A DNA stretch of 61,150 bases, taken from Anaerolineales bacterium (GTDB lineage: Bacteria; Chloroflexota; Anaerolineae; Anaerolineales; RBG-16-64-43). Both the position numbers and the translations under genes were made by a program. The number at the start of each line of letters is the position of its first letter. The stretch's first letter is position 1. This document shows positions 25,962 through 33,762 of this stretch, one piece after another. The notes beneath the pieces were generated by a model. That model did no database searches. It was not told the DNA's origin and worked only from the letters and a program-made list of their open reading frames with translations. The stretch spans positions 1 through 61,150 of the forward strand of contig JAFGCU010000082.1 of assembly GCA_016932475.1 (NCBI GenBank). Reading direction: 5' to 3'.

Positions 25962-26759
25962 TTAATGAACCAGGATGCCGATCAGGATCAGAAGCGCAAG
26001 CCAGACGCATCCCGCGGCGAGCACGGCGTACTGGACCGGTGCGACCGGCGGCGCGGGCAGGGCGCGGGTCTCGCCGTCGTAGCCGCGGGCGAGCATCGCC
26101 GCGTATACCCGGTCGGCGCGGTCGAACCCGCGGACGAAGAGCGAGCCGGCCATGCCGCCGGCGACTCGCGCGCGCCAGATCACCCCTCCGCCGGGCCGTC
26201 GGCCGGGTTCGATCCCGCTGCGCGCATCCCGCGCCCGCATCAGGCGGATGGCTTCATCGGCCAGCACGAACAGATAGCGCCACATCAACCCGATCACCGA
26301 TACCAGGAGCTGCGGGACGCGGAACGCGCGCAGCGCCAGGAGCAGATCGGGAAAGGGGGTTGCCGCGGAGAGCAGCAGGGCCGCCTGGACCGAGATCCAG
26401 GATTTGAGCGCGATGGAGAGAAAACGCCGGAGCCCCTCGCCGGTTGCGGTGATCGTCCACGATCCGGCATGGAAGGAGAACCACTCGGCCCCCGCCGTGG
26501 TGAACAGGAGCGGGAACGCGGCCAGCGCGAAGGGAAGGCCGATCAGGCTGCGGCGCAAAATCCGCCAAGGGGATATTCCGGACAGCACAACGGCCGCCAT
26601 CAGGCTCGCAAAGAATAAAATCAGCGCCGCCCAGGCGCCATGCGGCGTTAGGGCGACGCCAAGCAGAAACGAAAGCACCAGCGCCAGTTTTATCCGTGGA
26701 TCAAGCGCGTGAACCGGGCTGGCCGTCGGGACATACGGATCGAAAGGATGCGCGTGCAT
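25962..26759 (-). CDS. cbiQ: ECF transporter transmembrane subunit CbiQ
   Basis: The 265-residue protein has five or six hydrophobic helices and the opening DPYVPTASPVHALDPRIKLAL found in EcfT/CbiQ subunits. The middle contains the coupling motif region VIGLMWRYLFVLADEAIRLMRARDARSG, which includes the AR-rich helices that contact the ATPases. It links CbiO to the substrate-binding CbiM. The gene lies between cbiM (37-base gap) and cbiO (11-base gap), all on the minus strand. No strong Shine-Dalgarno site is visible at its ATG. Confidence 0.9.
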   Translation of the reverse strand: MHAHPFDPYVPTASPVHALDPRIKLALVLSFLLGVALTPHGAWAALILFFASLMAAVVLSGISPWRILRRSLIGLPFALAAFPLLFTTAGAEWFSFHAGSWTITATGEGLRRFLSIALKSWISVQAALLLSAATPFPDLLLALRAFRVPQLLVSVIGLMWRYLFVLADEAIRLMRARDARSGIEPGRRPGGGVIWRARVAGGMAGSLFVRGFDRADRVYAAMLARGYDGETRALPAPPVAPVQYAVLAAGCVWLALLILIGILVH

Positions 26760-26796
26760 GGAACCGGAATTTTACACTTGATCCGCGGAGCCGGCA

Positions 26797-27816
26797 TCAC
26801 CCGGCCGCCGAGCTCTTCCGGATCCGCGTCACCAGCCAGGCGGCAGCCAGGACAATCCCCACGCCGACAACCCCGGCGAGGATGGTGGCCGCCGCCTCGT
26901 TGGATATCCCGGGCAATACATAATCCGGGATAATTTCATACGCCGGCCCCTGGGCGGCATCCAGAAAGCCGGTTTGCTCGGCCACCCATTCCAATCCATC
27001 CGGATGAGCGGAGGCGAGCGGGGAGAGGACGGCCAGCAGGATCGCCGCGGCCAGTCCGCCGATCCACACCAGGCGGGATTCCCCGGGAGCGGATTTGTCG
27101 TCGAGGAGCCCCGGACGGACTGCCATCAGGAACGCCAGCGCGCCGATGGTGATCAGCCCTTCGCCCAATCCGATGATCGCGTGGATTCCTGCCATGGCCG
27201 GGATGGCGACATTTGCCGGAGAAGTGCCGGAGAGCGCCAGCTGGATGGCGGCGACCAGGGATGCGATCTCAATCGAAGCCCAGGCGGCCAGGAAACCCGC
27301 CAGCAGTTTGCTCCAGCGCGTATCCGGGGTGATCTTCCGGATCAGTCTGTATATGCCCCAGGCGACAAACACGCCGACCACCGCCATGTTGAACAGGTTC
27401 GCGCCCAGCGCCAGCAGGCCCCCATCCTGGAAAATAAGCGCCTGCACCGATACCACGCAGGTCATGATCAACACCGCCGGCCAGGGCCCGATCAGGATCG
27501 CGGCGAGCGCGGCCCCCAGCAAATGACCCGATGTCCCGCCGGCGACCGAGAAATTCAGCATTTGCCCGGCGAAGATCACCGCCGCGAGGATGCCCATCAT
27601 CGGCACCTGCCGCTCTTTCAATTCACCGCGCACGCGGCTGAGCGCGTATCCGATCGCAAGGATCGCCAGCGCCCAGAATATCAGTGCCACCACCAGCGAT
27701 AGAAATCCATCCGGGATATGCATTGCGGTGGTCGCCAGCCATACCCCCGTCAACCCGAAGCCCATCCAAAGCGGGCGATGGCGCATCCACACGGATTTCA
27801 GATCATGAAGAAGCAT
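26797..27816 (-). CDS. cbiM: Substrate-binding subunit CbiM fused to a CbiN/PDGLE-like domain
   Basis: The ATG at 27816 has GGAGG four to five bases upstream; it lies inside the 3' end of the Fur-type gene (14-base overlap). The 339-residue protein has seven or eight helices. The CbiM motif MHIPDGFLS appears at residues 32-40 after a hydrophobic N-terminal segment ending ATTA. Cleavage after A31 would expose Met-His, the metal-binding N-terminus known from CbiM/NikM. TSGHLLGAALAAILIGPW is the conserved middle motif. The C-terminal region (about 265-335) has HPDGLEWVAE and one more helix, matching the PDGLE/CbiN accessory subunit, so the separate cbiN is replaced by a fusion. Cobalt or nickel is the likely substrate. 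Confidence 0.9.
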   Translation of the reverse strand: MLLHDLKSVWMRHRPLWMGFGLTGVWLATTAMHIPDGFLSLVVALIFWALAILAIGYALSRVRGELKERQVPMMGILAAVIFAGQMLNFSVAGGTSGHLLGAALAAILIGPWPAVLIMTCVVSVQALIFQDGGLLALGANLFNMAVVGVFVAWGIYRLIRKITPDTRWSKLLAGFLAAWASIEIASLVAAIQLALSGTSPANVAIPAMAGIHAIIGLGEGLITIGALAFLMAVRPGLLDDKSAPGESRLVWIGGLAAAILLAVLSPLASAHPDGLEWVAEQTGFLDAAQGPAYEIIPDYVLPGISNEAAATILAGVVGVGIVLAAAWLVTRIRKSSAAG

Positions 27817-28300
27817 GCTTCCTCCTGGGTTTCCACCCGGTTCGTTGTTTCGCCGACGCCTGGGATTTCCGGTTTGCTCCGGATGCGCATCGGCGGCAAA
27901 TTCCGAAAAAGCACAAATGGTCATCGTCGATCGTGAAGCGGCTTTCTTTTTGAATCGCGCGCTTCAGCCGTTCGACGCGGGTTCGGTCCAATCCGGTTTC
28001 CCGACCGCATTCACGGCAGATCAGATGGTGATGCGGCTCCACGCTGGCGATTTCAAACCGCTTGTCCTTGCCATCCCCGGCGCCGTTCACCAGATGCATC
28101 CTCTGGAGGAAGAGCAGATTGCGGTAGATCGTGGCCCGGTTGAGGGTGGGGGATTTTTTCCGCAGGCGGAGCGTGATTTCCTCGACCGTTACGCGCCGGC
28201 CGGCTTCGCAGATCGCATCCAGAATGGCTTTGCGCTGCGGAGTCACGCGGTATCCGCCGGCGTGCATTTTCCCCGGGTAATCCAACAGGTTGTGGGTCAT
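27803..28300 (-). CDS. Fur-family metal-dependent repressor
   Basis: The 165-residue protein has a winged helix (YRVTPQRKAILDAICEAG, then LNRATIYRNLLFLQRMHLV) and the Fur metal signature EPHHHLICRECG, plus a C-terminal CFFGICRRC pair. All are typical of Fur/Zur/Nur regulators. It is the first gene of the fur-cbiM-cbiQ-cbiO operon and overlaps cbiM by 14 bases, so it probably represses this operon in response to nickel, cobalt or a related metal. A candidate operator lies over its start site (28316-28345). Metal specificity cannot be told from sequence, but the transporter type favours a Nur-like role. Confidence 0.88.
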   Translation of the reverse strand: MTHNLLDYPGKMHAGGYRVTPQRKAILDAICEAGRRVTVEEITLRLRKKSPTLNRATIYRNLLFLQRMHLVNGAGDGKDKRFEIASVEPHHHLICRECGRETGLDRTRVERLKRAIQKESRFTIDDDHLCFFGICRRCASGANRKSQASAKQRTGWKPRRKHASS

Positions 28301-28315
28301 AATCCGTCCCGATTG

Positions 28316-28345
28316 TTAATGCGATTATTTGCAATAAGGATTATA
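28316..28345 (-). promoter_or_regulatory. Candidate promoter and Fur-type operator of the cbi operon
   Basis: On the minus strand, TATAAT (complement of 28340-28345) is followed directly by an imperfect inverted repeat, TTAATGC (28316-28322) and GCAATAA (28331-28337), with an AT-rich centre. The repeat covers the expected start site, a classic place for repression. No good -35 is visible. Confidence 0.5.
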
Positions 28346-28368
28346 CCAAAAAGGGACATCCTTGAGGC

Positions 28369-28403
28369 GTCATTCCGAAGGGCTGAAAGCCCTGAGGAAT
28401 CGG
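28369..28403 (-). repeat. Palindromic intergenic repeat, copy A
   Basis: On the minus strand it reads CCGATTCCTC, a variable AGGGCTTTCAGCCCT hairpin, then CGGAATGAC. It shares these ends with two more copies within 180 bases. Confidence 0.75.
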
Positions 28404-28445
28404 TTGCAAATGGATGGGATTAAGCTGGCTTGGGTAAATGATCAG

Positions 28446-28484
28446 CCGATTCCTCGGCGCCGTAGAACGGCACCTCGGAATGAC
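28446..28484 (+). repeat. Palindromic intergenic repeat, copy B
   Basis: It reads CCGATTCCTCGGCGCC, a variable middle containing GTAGAACGGCAC, and CTCGGAATGAC. Orientation is opposite to copy A. Confidence 0.75.
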
Positions 28485-28523
28485 ACGAGAAAGGAGTCAT
28501 GTTGGTTAACTATAAGGGAGTCG

Positions 28524-28549
28524 CCGATTCCTCGGCGCCTCGGAATGAC
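28524..28549 (+). repeat. Palindromic intergenic repeat, copy C (short)
   Basis: It is the short form, CCGATTCCTCGGCG followed at once by CCTCGGAATGAC, and abuts the stop codon of the zinc-ribbon gene. The rest of the 249-base gap 28301-28549 holds no gene; an AGGAG near 28493 has no ORF behind it. Confidence 0.75.
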
Positions 28550-29149
28550 CTAACCGGTCATCTTGGCGCCGCATTTCGGGCACTGGCGTGTTCCGGCGGG
28601 TGGAACAAAGCCGCACTTGAGGCAGGCCTTGGGTTGGGCGGCTCCCATCGGGCCGCCGCAGGCCGGGCAGGTGGGTTCTCCCACCGGCGCCGCCACGCCG
28701 CAGTAGGCGCATTCCGTCCGGCGCAGCCGTTCGGAAATCTGATACCCCGCCCCCGCGGCTTCCGCGGTCCGCTGGATCGTCCGCCAGACGGACTCCGTAA
28801 GCTGGATCGATGTGATATCCTGCGCCAGATCATCCAACCGGCCCAGCATTCTGAGCGGATTTCTCAGCGCCGATAGGGCCGTCAGCGCCGTCTGGCCCAT
28901 GCTCGCCGCGACGCCGAACCATTGCTGATCTCCAAGCTGGACCATCACGCCGTCCTCGATTTTCTCCAGGATGACCGTCATCGCCGTGTGCCCGCCCGAT
29001 TCCCGGAAAGTACGGCTTGCCACCTGGACGATGATCCGCTCATCGCCGCCGATCATCTGGGCCTGCATGTTACCCTGATCGAACTCGGCCACAATCGCCC
29101 GGCCGATATCCTGTGGTGTGATGTTGCCGTGGTACGCCCTCTTTTCCAT
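28550..29149 (-). CDS. Zinc-ribbon protein of unknown function
   Basis: The 199-residue product starts at an ATG with AAGGAG nine bases upstream. The first 130 residues form an alpha/beta region (VIVQVASRTFRE-like strands, then a hydrophobic helix with ASMGQTALTALSALRNPLRML) that I do not recognise. The C-terminal 55 residues have four CxxC pairs (CAYC, CPAC, CLKC, CPKC), that is, two zinc ribbons. No catalytic motif is visible. It sits 18 bases after fmt and is probably cotranscribed with it. No function is proposed. Confidence 0.75.
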   Translation of the reverse strand: MEKRAYHGNITPQDIGRAIVAEFDQGNMQAQMIGGDERIIVQVASRTFRESGGHTAMTVILEKIEDGVMVQLGDQQWFGVAASMGQTALTALSALRNPLRMLGRLDDLAQDITSIQLTESVWRTIQRTAEAAGAGYQISERLRRTECAYCGVAAPVGEPTCPACGGPMGAAQPKACLKCGFVPPAGTRQCPKCGAKMTG

Positions 29150-29167
29150 ATTGGCTTTCTCCTTCTC

Positions 29168-30091
29168 TCAAGCCAGTACTTGGCCGATAAAATCCCTTGC
29201 ACCCCGTAGAAATTCGTCGCCCGGCATTGCGCGCTTCCCGGCCGGCTGAATGATTCGAAGGACGGCTATCCCGTCGGCGGTCCGGACCGCCGGAAAACGG
29301 CCGTGTTCCAAAACCGTCCCCGGCGCCTGCCCGCCCTGATAAGCCTCCGGCTGAACCTCCAGGATCTTGAGCGGCTGTCCCTTCCAAAGAACGAAGGTCC
29401 CCGGCCAAGGTTGAAAGGCGCGCACTTTCCTTGAAAGCTGCTCTGACGCTGCCTGAAAATCCAGCAAGCCCTGCTCCTTCCTGAGTTGAGGAGCATACGT
29501 CGCGCGCGATTCATCCTGGGGGACGGCGATCAGCCCTTCCCGTATATATACGGGGAAAAACGTCCGGAGGATTTCGGCTCCCAGGTCGGCCAGGTTTCGG
29601 CTGAGGCTCCCGGCCGTGTCTTCGGCGCGGATTGCAATCTTCTTCTGCGCCAGGATTGGCCCGGTATCCAACCCTTCATCCATTTTCATCAGTGTGATGC
29701 CGGTTTCCGCGTCTCCCGCCAGGATGGCGGCCGGGATCGGCGCGGCGCCGCGATGGCGCGGAAGCAGCGACGCATGCAGGTTGAGGCAGCCCAGTTTCGG
29801 GAGGGAAAGCACGTCCGGCCGCAGTATTTTTCCAAAGGCGGCCACGACGATCACGTCCGGATTCCAGGAACGCAGCCGGTCCATTACTTCGGGCGAACGC
29901 ATCGTCTCCGGCTGGATGCAGGCTAACCCGAGTTTTTCCGCTTGGATCTTCACCGGAGGGGGGACGAGCGTCCGCCCTCTCCCCGCCGGCCGGTCGGGTT
30001 GGGTGACCACGCCGACGATTTCGCTCAAGTCCGCCAGCGCCGTCAGCGCCGCCAGCGCAAACTCGGGGGAGCCCATGAAAATGGAGCGCAT
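29168..30091 (-). CDS. fmt: Methionyl-tRNA formyltransferase
   Basis: The ATG at 30091 (MRSIFMGSPEFALAAL) gives 307 residues, the usual Fmt length; the longer ORF upstream covers the divergent promoter. Conserved motifs are GVVTQPDRPAGRGR (folate-domain loop), WNPDVIVVAAFGKIL, and the active site LNLHASLLPRHRGAAPI, followed by GITLMKMDEGLDTGPIL. The C-terminal OB-like domain carries RAFQPWPGTF. The enzyme formylates initiator Met-tRNA using 10-formyl-tetrahydrofolate. The neighbour on this strand is the zinc-ribbon gene, not def as in many genomes. Confidence 0.95.
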   Translation of the reverse strand: MRSIFMGSPEFALAALTALADLSEIVGVVTQPDRPAGRGRTLVPPPVKIQAEKLGLACIQPETMRSPEVMDRLRSWNPDVIVVAAFGKILRPDVLSLPKLGCLNLHASLLPRHRGAAPIPAAILAGDAETGITLMKMDEGLDTGPILAQKKIAIRAEDTAGSLSRNLADLGAEILRTFFPVYIREGLIAVPQDESRATYAPQLRKEQGLLDFQAASEQLSRKVRAFQPWPGTFVLWKGQPLKILEVQPEAYQGGQAPGTVLEHGRFPAVRTADGIAVLRIIQPAGKRAMPGDEFLRGARDFIGQVLA

Positions 30092-30136
30092 AATCCCAAT
30101 TTTATCATCGCACGGACGCGTCGCTTGTACTCCTTG

Positions 30137-30165
30137 TTGCATTGGATGACATATCCCTTTATAAT
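30137..30165 (+). promoter_or_regulatory. Sigma-70-type promoter of the DUF4870 gene
   Basis: TTGCAT (30137-30142) and TATAAT (30160-30165) are separated by 17 bases, between the divergent fmt start and the DUF4870 gene. Confidence 0.75.
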
Positions 30166-30227
30166 CTGCACATCTGAAACCGATCATACTCCAACCCTAG
30201 TTTGAGCATTCCCATAAGGAGGAACAC

Positions 30228-30563
30228 ATGGCAGGACAGGCAGGACCGGAAGTGACCAGCGACGATAAACTGTGGGCGTTGCTGGCATACGTTTTCACCC
30301 CACTTGTTCCAATCATCATTCTTCTGATGGAAGATAAAAAGAACCGCCCATTCCTCAAAGCGCACAACGCGCAGGCATTGGTCTGGGGCATCGTCAACAT
30401 CGTTGGCGGCACGATCCTGAGCACCGTGCTCTTCTTCTGCATCGGCCTGCCGTCCATCCTGATCTGGGCCGTCGGCGTCTACTGGGGATTCCAGGCTTAC
30501 AATGGGAAGTATGTGGAAATCCCGCTCATCACCAAGTTCTGCAAAGACCAGGGCTGGGCGTAA
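30228..30563 (+). CDS. DUF4870-family small membrane protein
   Basis: The 111-residue product starts at an ATG with a very strong AAGGAGG site. Residues DDKLWALLAYVFTPLVPIIILL, MEDKKNRPFLKAHNAQALVW and PSILIWAVGVYWGFQAYNGK match the DUF4870 (Tic20-like) family, with three hydrophobic helices. The function is unknown; it probably sits in the cell membrane. It has its own promoter and terminator, so it is a single-gene unit and should be well expressed. Confidence 0.85.
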   Translation: MAGQAGPEVTSDDKLWALLAYVFTPLVPIIILLMEDKKNRPFLKAHNAQALVWGIVNIVGGTILSTVLFFCIGLPSILIWAVGVYWGFQAYNGKYVEIPLITKFCKDQGWA

Positions 30564-30584
30564 GCCTATCGCGCCAATTCCAAA

Positions 30585-30630
30585 GAAGGTAAGATAAAAG
30601 CCCGCATCCGCGGGTTTTTATCTTACCTTC
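30585..30630 (+). terminator. Long-stem terminator after the DUF4870 gene
   Basis: A 46-base hairpin pairs GAAGGTAAGATAAAA with TTTTATCTTACCTTC around a CCCGC / CGCGGG-type core. The T-run in the right arm suits intrinsic termination. Confidence 0.9.
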
Positions 30631-30759
30631 TTCCGGACCTCAGGGGGATTCTGATGCGCCGCCGGGCACTTCCCGACAACCCATCCTTTCCATATCCAGA
30701 CCGGACCCCGCCGATATCCGCGCGCGGGTCGACGGCGAACCCATGATGGAGAAACATCC

Positions 30760-31140
30760 ATGGCCCTCGCAGTTCCATCGCAAAAACCGGACCGCCTTAT
30801 TGCCGTTGCGGTCATGACCTTGGTCAGCGGGATTCTCAACCTCTTCTGGAGCGTCGGCATATTCATCGCGATCGCTGTTTTCGGGGTTGGCACCTTCCTC
30901 ATCGGCTGCATTTGCCTTCCGCTGGGGATTTACCCGCTGGCGCTGGGAATCCTTGAAATCGTGTATGCCGCCAAGCTTCTAGGGAACCCAGCCTCCCCGA
31001 ATTTGAAACCCGCCTACCACATCGCCATCATGGAAATCATCGACACATTGTTCGGCAATCTGCCGGCGCTGATCGTCGGCGTGGCGGCGCTGATTTTGTA
31101 TAACGATGTTGCGGTCCGCCGGTATTTCGGAGAAACATGA
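30760..31140 (+). CDS. Small hydrophobic membrane protein of unknown function
   Basis: The 126-residue protein begins MALAVPSQKPDRLIAVAVM, with TGG-AGAA upstream of the ATG. It has three hydrophobic stretches (about 15-33, 35-60 with ICLPLGIYPLALGILEIVYA, and 95-115) and charged ends. No family is recognised. It lies between the DUF4870 unit and recJ, 55 bases ahead of recJ, and may be read with it. Confidence 0.6.
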   Translation: MALAVPSQKPDRLIAVAVMTLVSGILNLFWSVGIFIAIAVFGVGTFLIGCICLPLGIYPLALGILEIVYAAKLLGNPASPNLKPAYHIAIMEIIDTLFGNLPALIVGVAALILYNDVAVRRYFGET

Positions 31141-31195
31141 TCCCGCGCGGTAATTCCGGAGCGCTCGGGGTCTGCCTCCGGGGGAGTCTTCTGGC

Positions 31196-32926
31196 ATGAA
31201 GCCGATCAGAAAAAAATGGGAATTGCCGCCGGAACCGGATGAGTCCGTTTTCCGAAACCTGGCCTCGCTTCCCAAACCAATCGTGCGCGCGTTGTATCAT
31301 CGCGGGATATCCGACGCGGATGCGGCGCGCATTTTCTTCGCATCGGATGCGATCCCGCTCGCGGATCCGTTTCTCTTCGCGGATATGTCGAAGGCGGTGG
31401 AACGCATCCTGCGGGCGGTCCGCTCGGGCGAGCCGATCGTCGTCTACGGGGATTACGACACCGACGGGGTGACCGCCACCGCCATGTTGGTGGATTTCCT
31501 CGGATCGATCGACGCGGACGTCTCGGCCTATATCCCCAGCCGGTTTGAGGAAGGCTACGGGTTGAACCGGCCGGCGCTGGAAGGATTGGCGGCGCAGGGC
31601 GCCAAGGTGGTCGTTACGGTCGATTGCGGCGCGCGTTCGGTGGAAGAGGCGGCATTCGCAAGGGATACCCGCCTGGATCTGATCATCACCGATCATCATG
31701 CCCCGGGCGCGGAAGAACCGCCCGCTTATGCCTTTCTTAACCCGAAACGAAGCGGCTGCATCTACCCGGAAAAGAACCTTGCCGGCGTGGGGGTGGCTTT
31801 CCGGCTCGTCCAGGCGCTGATCCAGCGGATGGGCGAAACCGAGCGTATGCCTTCGGAGCGCTATCTGGATCTGGTCGCCCTCGGCACGGTGGCGGACATC
31901 GTCCCGCTGACCGGTGAGAACCGGGTGTTGGTGCAGGGGGGATTGAACGCGCTGAATGATCCCGAGCACTTCCCACTGCGTCCCGGATTGCGGCGATTAT
32001 TGGAAGTCGCCGGCCTGACGCGCGGAAAAATCAACGCCCAGGCGATCGGATTCGTTCTCGGCCCGCGCCTTAACGCATCCGGACGGCTGGACACAGCCGA
32101 CACCTCATTGAATCTGCTGCTCGCCCGGGATCCGGCGGAGGCGGACACCCTCGCCCTGCGGCTGGAGTCTCAGAACCGGGAAAGACAATCCCTCACCCGG
32201 TCAACCGTCCTTGCGGCGCGCAATCTGAATGCGCAGGCTGCGGATTGGGACCCGGATTCTCCGCCGTTCTTCATCATGGTGGGGAAGGAGGGGTTCCACG
32301 CGGGCATCATCGGCCTGGCGGCTTCGAAACTGATGGAGGAATATTACCGCCCGGTGGCGGTGGTCACGATCGAAGGAGATAAGGCGCGCGGGTCGGTCCG
32401 CAGCGTTCCGGGGTTTCACATCACCGAGGCTCTGGATTCCTGCCGCGATTTGCTGGATCGGTACGGCGGTCATGCGGCCGCCGCCGGTTTTTCACTTGCC
32501 GCGTCAAGGCTGCCGGAGTTGCGGGAACGGCTGGCAGGGCTGGCCGGAGAAGCACTGCGCGGCCGATCGCTGCGCCCCGTGCTTCCCGTGGATTCCGAGG
32601 TGCGGATTTCAGACCTCACCTGGGATCTACACGGCTGGATCACCCGCCTCGAACCCTGCGGACAGGGAAATCCGGCCCCGGTCTTTTTCACCCGCGGCGC
32701 GCACATCCGCGCCAAGCGCTGCGTCGGCAAGGATAGTTCGCATCTGAAACTTACCCTGAGCGACGGGCGCGCCAACATCGACGCCATCGCCTTCGGTTTC
32801 GGGCATCTGGAAAAATCGCTTTCGGAAACGGTGGATGTCGCCTTCTCGCTTGAGGAGAACGATTACTACGGAAAACAAATGCAGATGCGCGTGATCGATA
32901 TGCAGGGGGATATCGGAGTGCGATAG
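31196..32926 (+). CDS. recJ: Single-stranded-DNA-specific exonuclease RecJ
   Basis: The 576-residue protein has the DHH phosphoesterase motifs in order: IVVYGDYDTDGVTATAML (DYDTD at 86-90), VTVDCGARS (D143) and IITDHHAPG (DHH at 166-168). The DHHA1 region has VGKEGFHAGIIGLAASKL and DRYGGHAAAAGFSL. A C-terminal OB-type domain with LEPCGQGNPAPVF closes the protein. RecJ degrades single-stranded DNA 5' to 3' in repair and recombination. The length matches the family (about 560-580). It ends 42 bases before the convergent GT2 gene. Confidence 0.95.
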   Translation: MKPIRKKWELPPEPDESVFRNLASLPKPIVRALYHRGISDADAARIFFASDAIPLADPFLFADMSKAVERILRAVRSGEPIVVYGDYDTDGVTATAMLVDFLGSIDADVSAYIPSRFEEGYGLNRPALEGLAAQGAKVVVTVDCGARSVEEAAFARDTRLDLIITDHHAPGAEEPPAYAFLNPKRSGCIYPEKNLAGVGVAFRLVQALIQRMGETERMPSERYLDLVALGTVADIVPLTGENRVLVQGGLNALNDPEHFPLRPGLRRLLEVAGLTRGKINAQAIGFVLGPRLNASGRLDTADTSLNLLLARDPAEADTLALRLESQNRERQSLTRSTVLAARNLNAQAADWDPDSPPFFIMVGKEGFHAGIIGLAASKLMEEYYRPVAVVTIEGDKARGSVRSVPGFHITEALDSCRDLLDRYGGHAAAAGFSLAASRLPELRERLAGLAGEALRGRSLRPVLPVDSEVRISDLTWDLHGWITRLEPCGQGNPAPVFFTRGAHIRAKRCVGKDSSHLKLTLSDGRANIDAIAFGFGHLEKSLSETVDVAFSLEENDYYGKQMQMRVIDMQGDIGVR

Positions 32927-32968
32927 CCAATGGATGCCCGCTGCGGGCACTCGGGCACAGCCAAGAAT

Positions 32969-33652
32969 TCAATCCATAATGCGGTATTTTAGAAGTGCCC
33001 AGACCGCGGCGAACGCATCCGCCAGCCCGATTTTCTTCCCCTCGTCATATTCCCTCGGATTAAACGAAATCGGTATCTCGAACACGCGGGCCTTCCGCTT
33101 AAGAATCTTGGCGGTGATTTCGGGTTCGAAATCGAATCGGTTCGCGCGCAGCGAGATGCTCTTCAGAAGGTCCGCCCGGAAAACCTTGTACCCGGTTTCC
33201 ATATCCGACAGGATGCTGTTATAAAGAATATTGGTGGCAAAGGTCAGAAGCTGGTTGGCCACCATGTGCCAGAACATCGTCACCCGGTGTTTGGAGCCCA
33301 GGAATCGCGACCCATACACCACGTCCGCCTGCCCGCATTCAATCGGCTCCAACAGGGCGGGGTACTCGGCCGGGTTGTATTCCAGGTCCGCGTCCTGCAC
33401 CAGGATCACATCCCCGCCGGCGCGCTGGAAACCGGTCCGCAGCGCCGCTCCCTTGCCCAGGTTCTTTTCGTGGAACACCACCGTAACCTCGGGCGGGGAA
33501 GCCAGGGCGCGGAGCAATTCGCGGGTTCCGTCGGTCGAGCCGTCGTCGATGAGAATGATCTCGTCCGCTCGGCCGGTGGCTTTCACCCGTCGCAGGATTT
33601 CCGCAATGGTGTTTTTTTCGTTAAAAACGGGAATGACGACACTGAGTTTCAT
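32969..33652 (-). CDS. GT2-family glycosyltransferase (dolichyl-phosphate mannosyltransferase-like)
   Basis: The ATG at 33652 gives 227 residues starting MKLSVVIPVFNEKNTIAEIL, followed by EIILIDDGSTDGTRELL and the metal motif DAD in ILVQDADLEYNPAEY. GSRFLG and DMETGYKVFRADLLKSI with FEPEITAKILKRK match DPMS-type GT2 enzymes that load a lipid carrier with a sugar. No C-terminal membrane helices are present, so it is the short soluble type. Sugar and acceptor are not determined. It could make the lipid-linked donor used by the GT-C proteins encoded a few kilobases on, which is inference. Confidence 0.88.
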   Translation of the reverse strand: MKLSVVIPVFNEKNTIAEILRRVKATGRADEIILIDDGSTDGTRELLRALASPPEVTVVFHEKNLGKGAALRTGFQRAGGDVILVQDADLEYNPAEYPALLEPIECGQADVVYGSRFLGSKHRVTMFWHMVANQLLTFATNILYNSILSDMETGYKVFRADLLKSISLRANRFDFEPEITAKILKRKARVFEIPISFNPREYDEGKKIGLADAFAAVWALLKYRIMD

Positions 33653-33680
33653 CGGCGGGAGTATACCGGTTCTATGGTTG

Positions 33681-33710
33681 TTGGGCAACCCGGAAGCCCC
33701 GTGCTATAAT
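33681..33710 (+). promoter_or_regulatory. Promoter of the AAA+ ATPase gene
   Basis: TTGGGC (33681-33686) and TATAAT (33705-33710) are 18 bases apart, upstream of the TTG start at 33763. Confidence 0.65.
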
Positions 33711-33762
33711 TTACCGGGAACAGGATTTCTTATCCCCGGCCCCCTGTTTTCGGAGGTGTCAT

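Noticed and set aside
32935-32949. TGCCCGC / GCGGGCA palindrome after recJ
   Set aside because: No T-run follows on either strand and no loop is left, so a terminator call is not supported.
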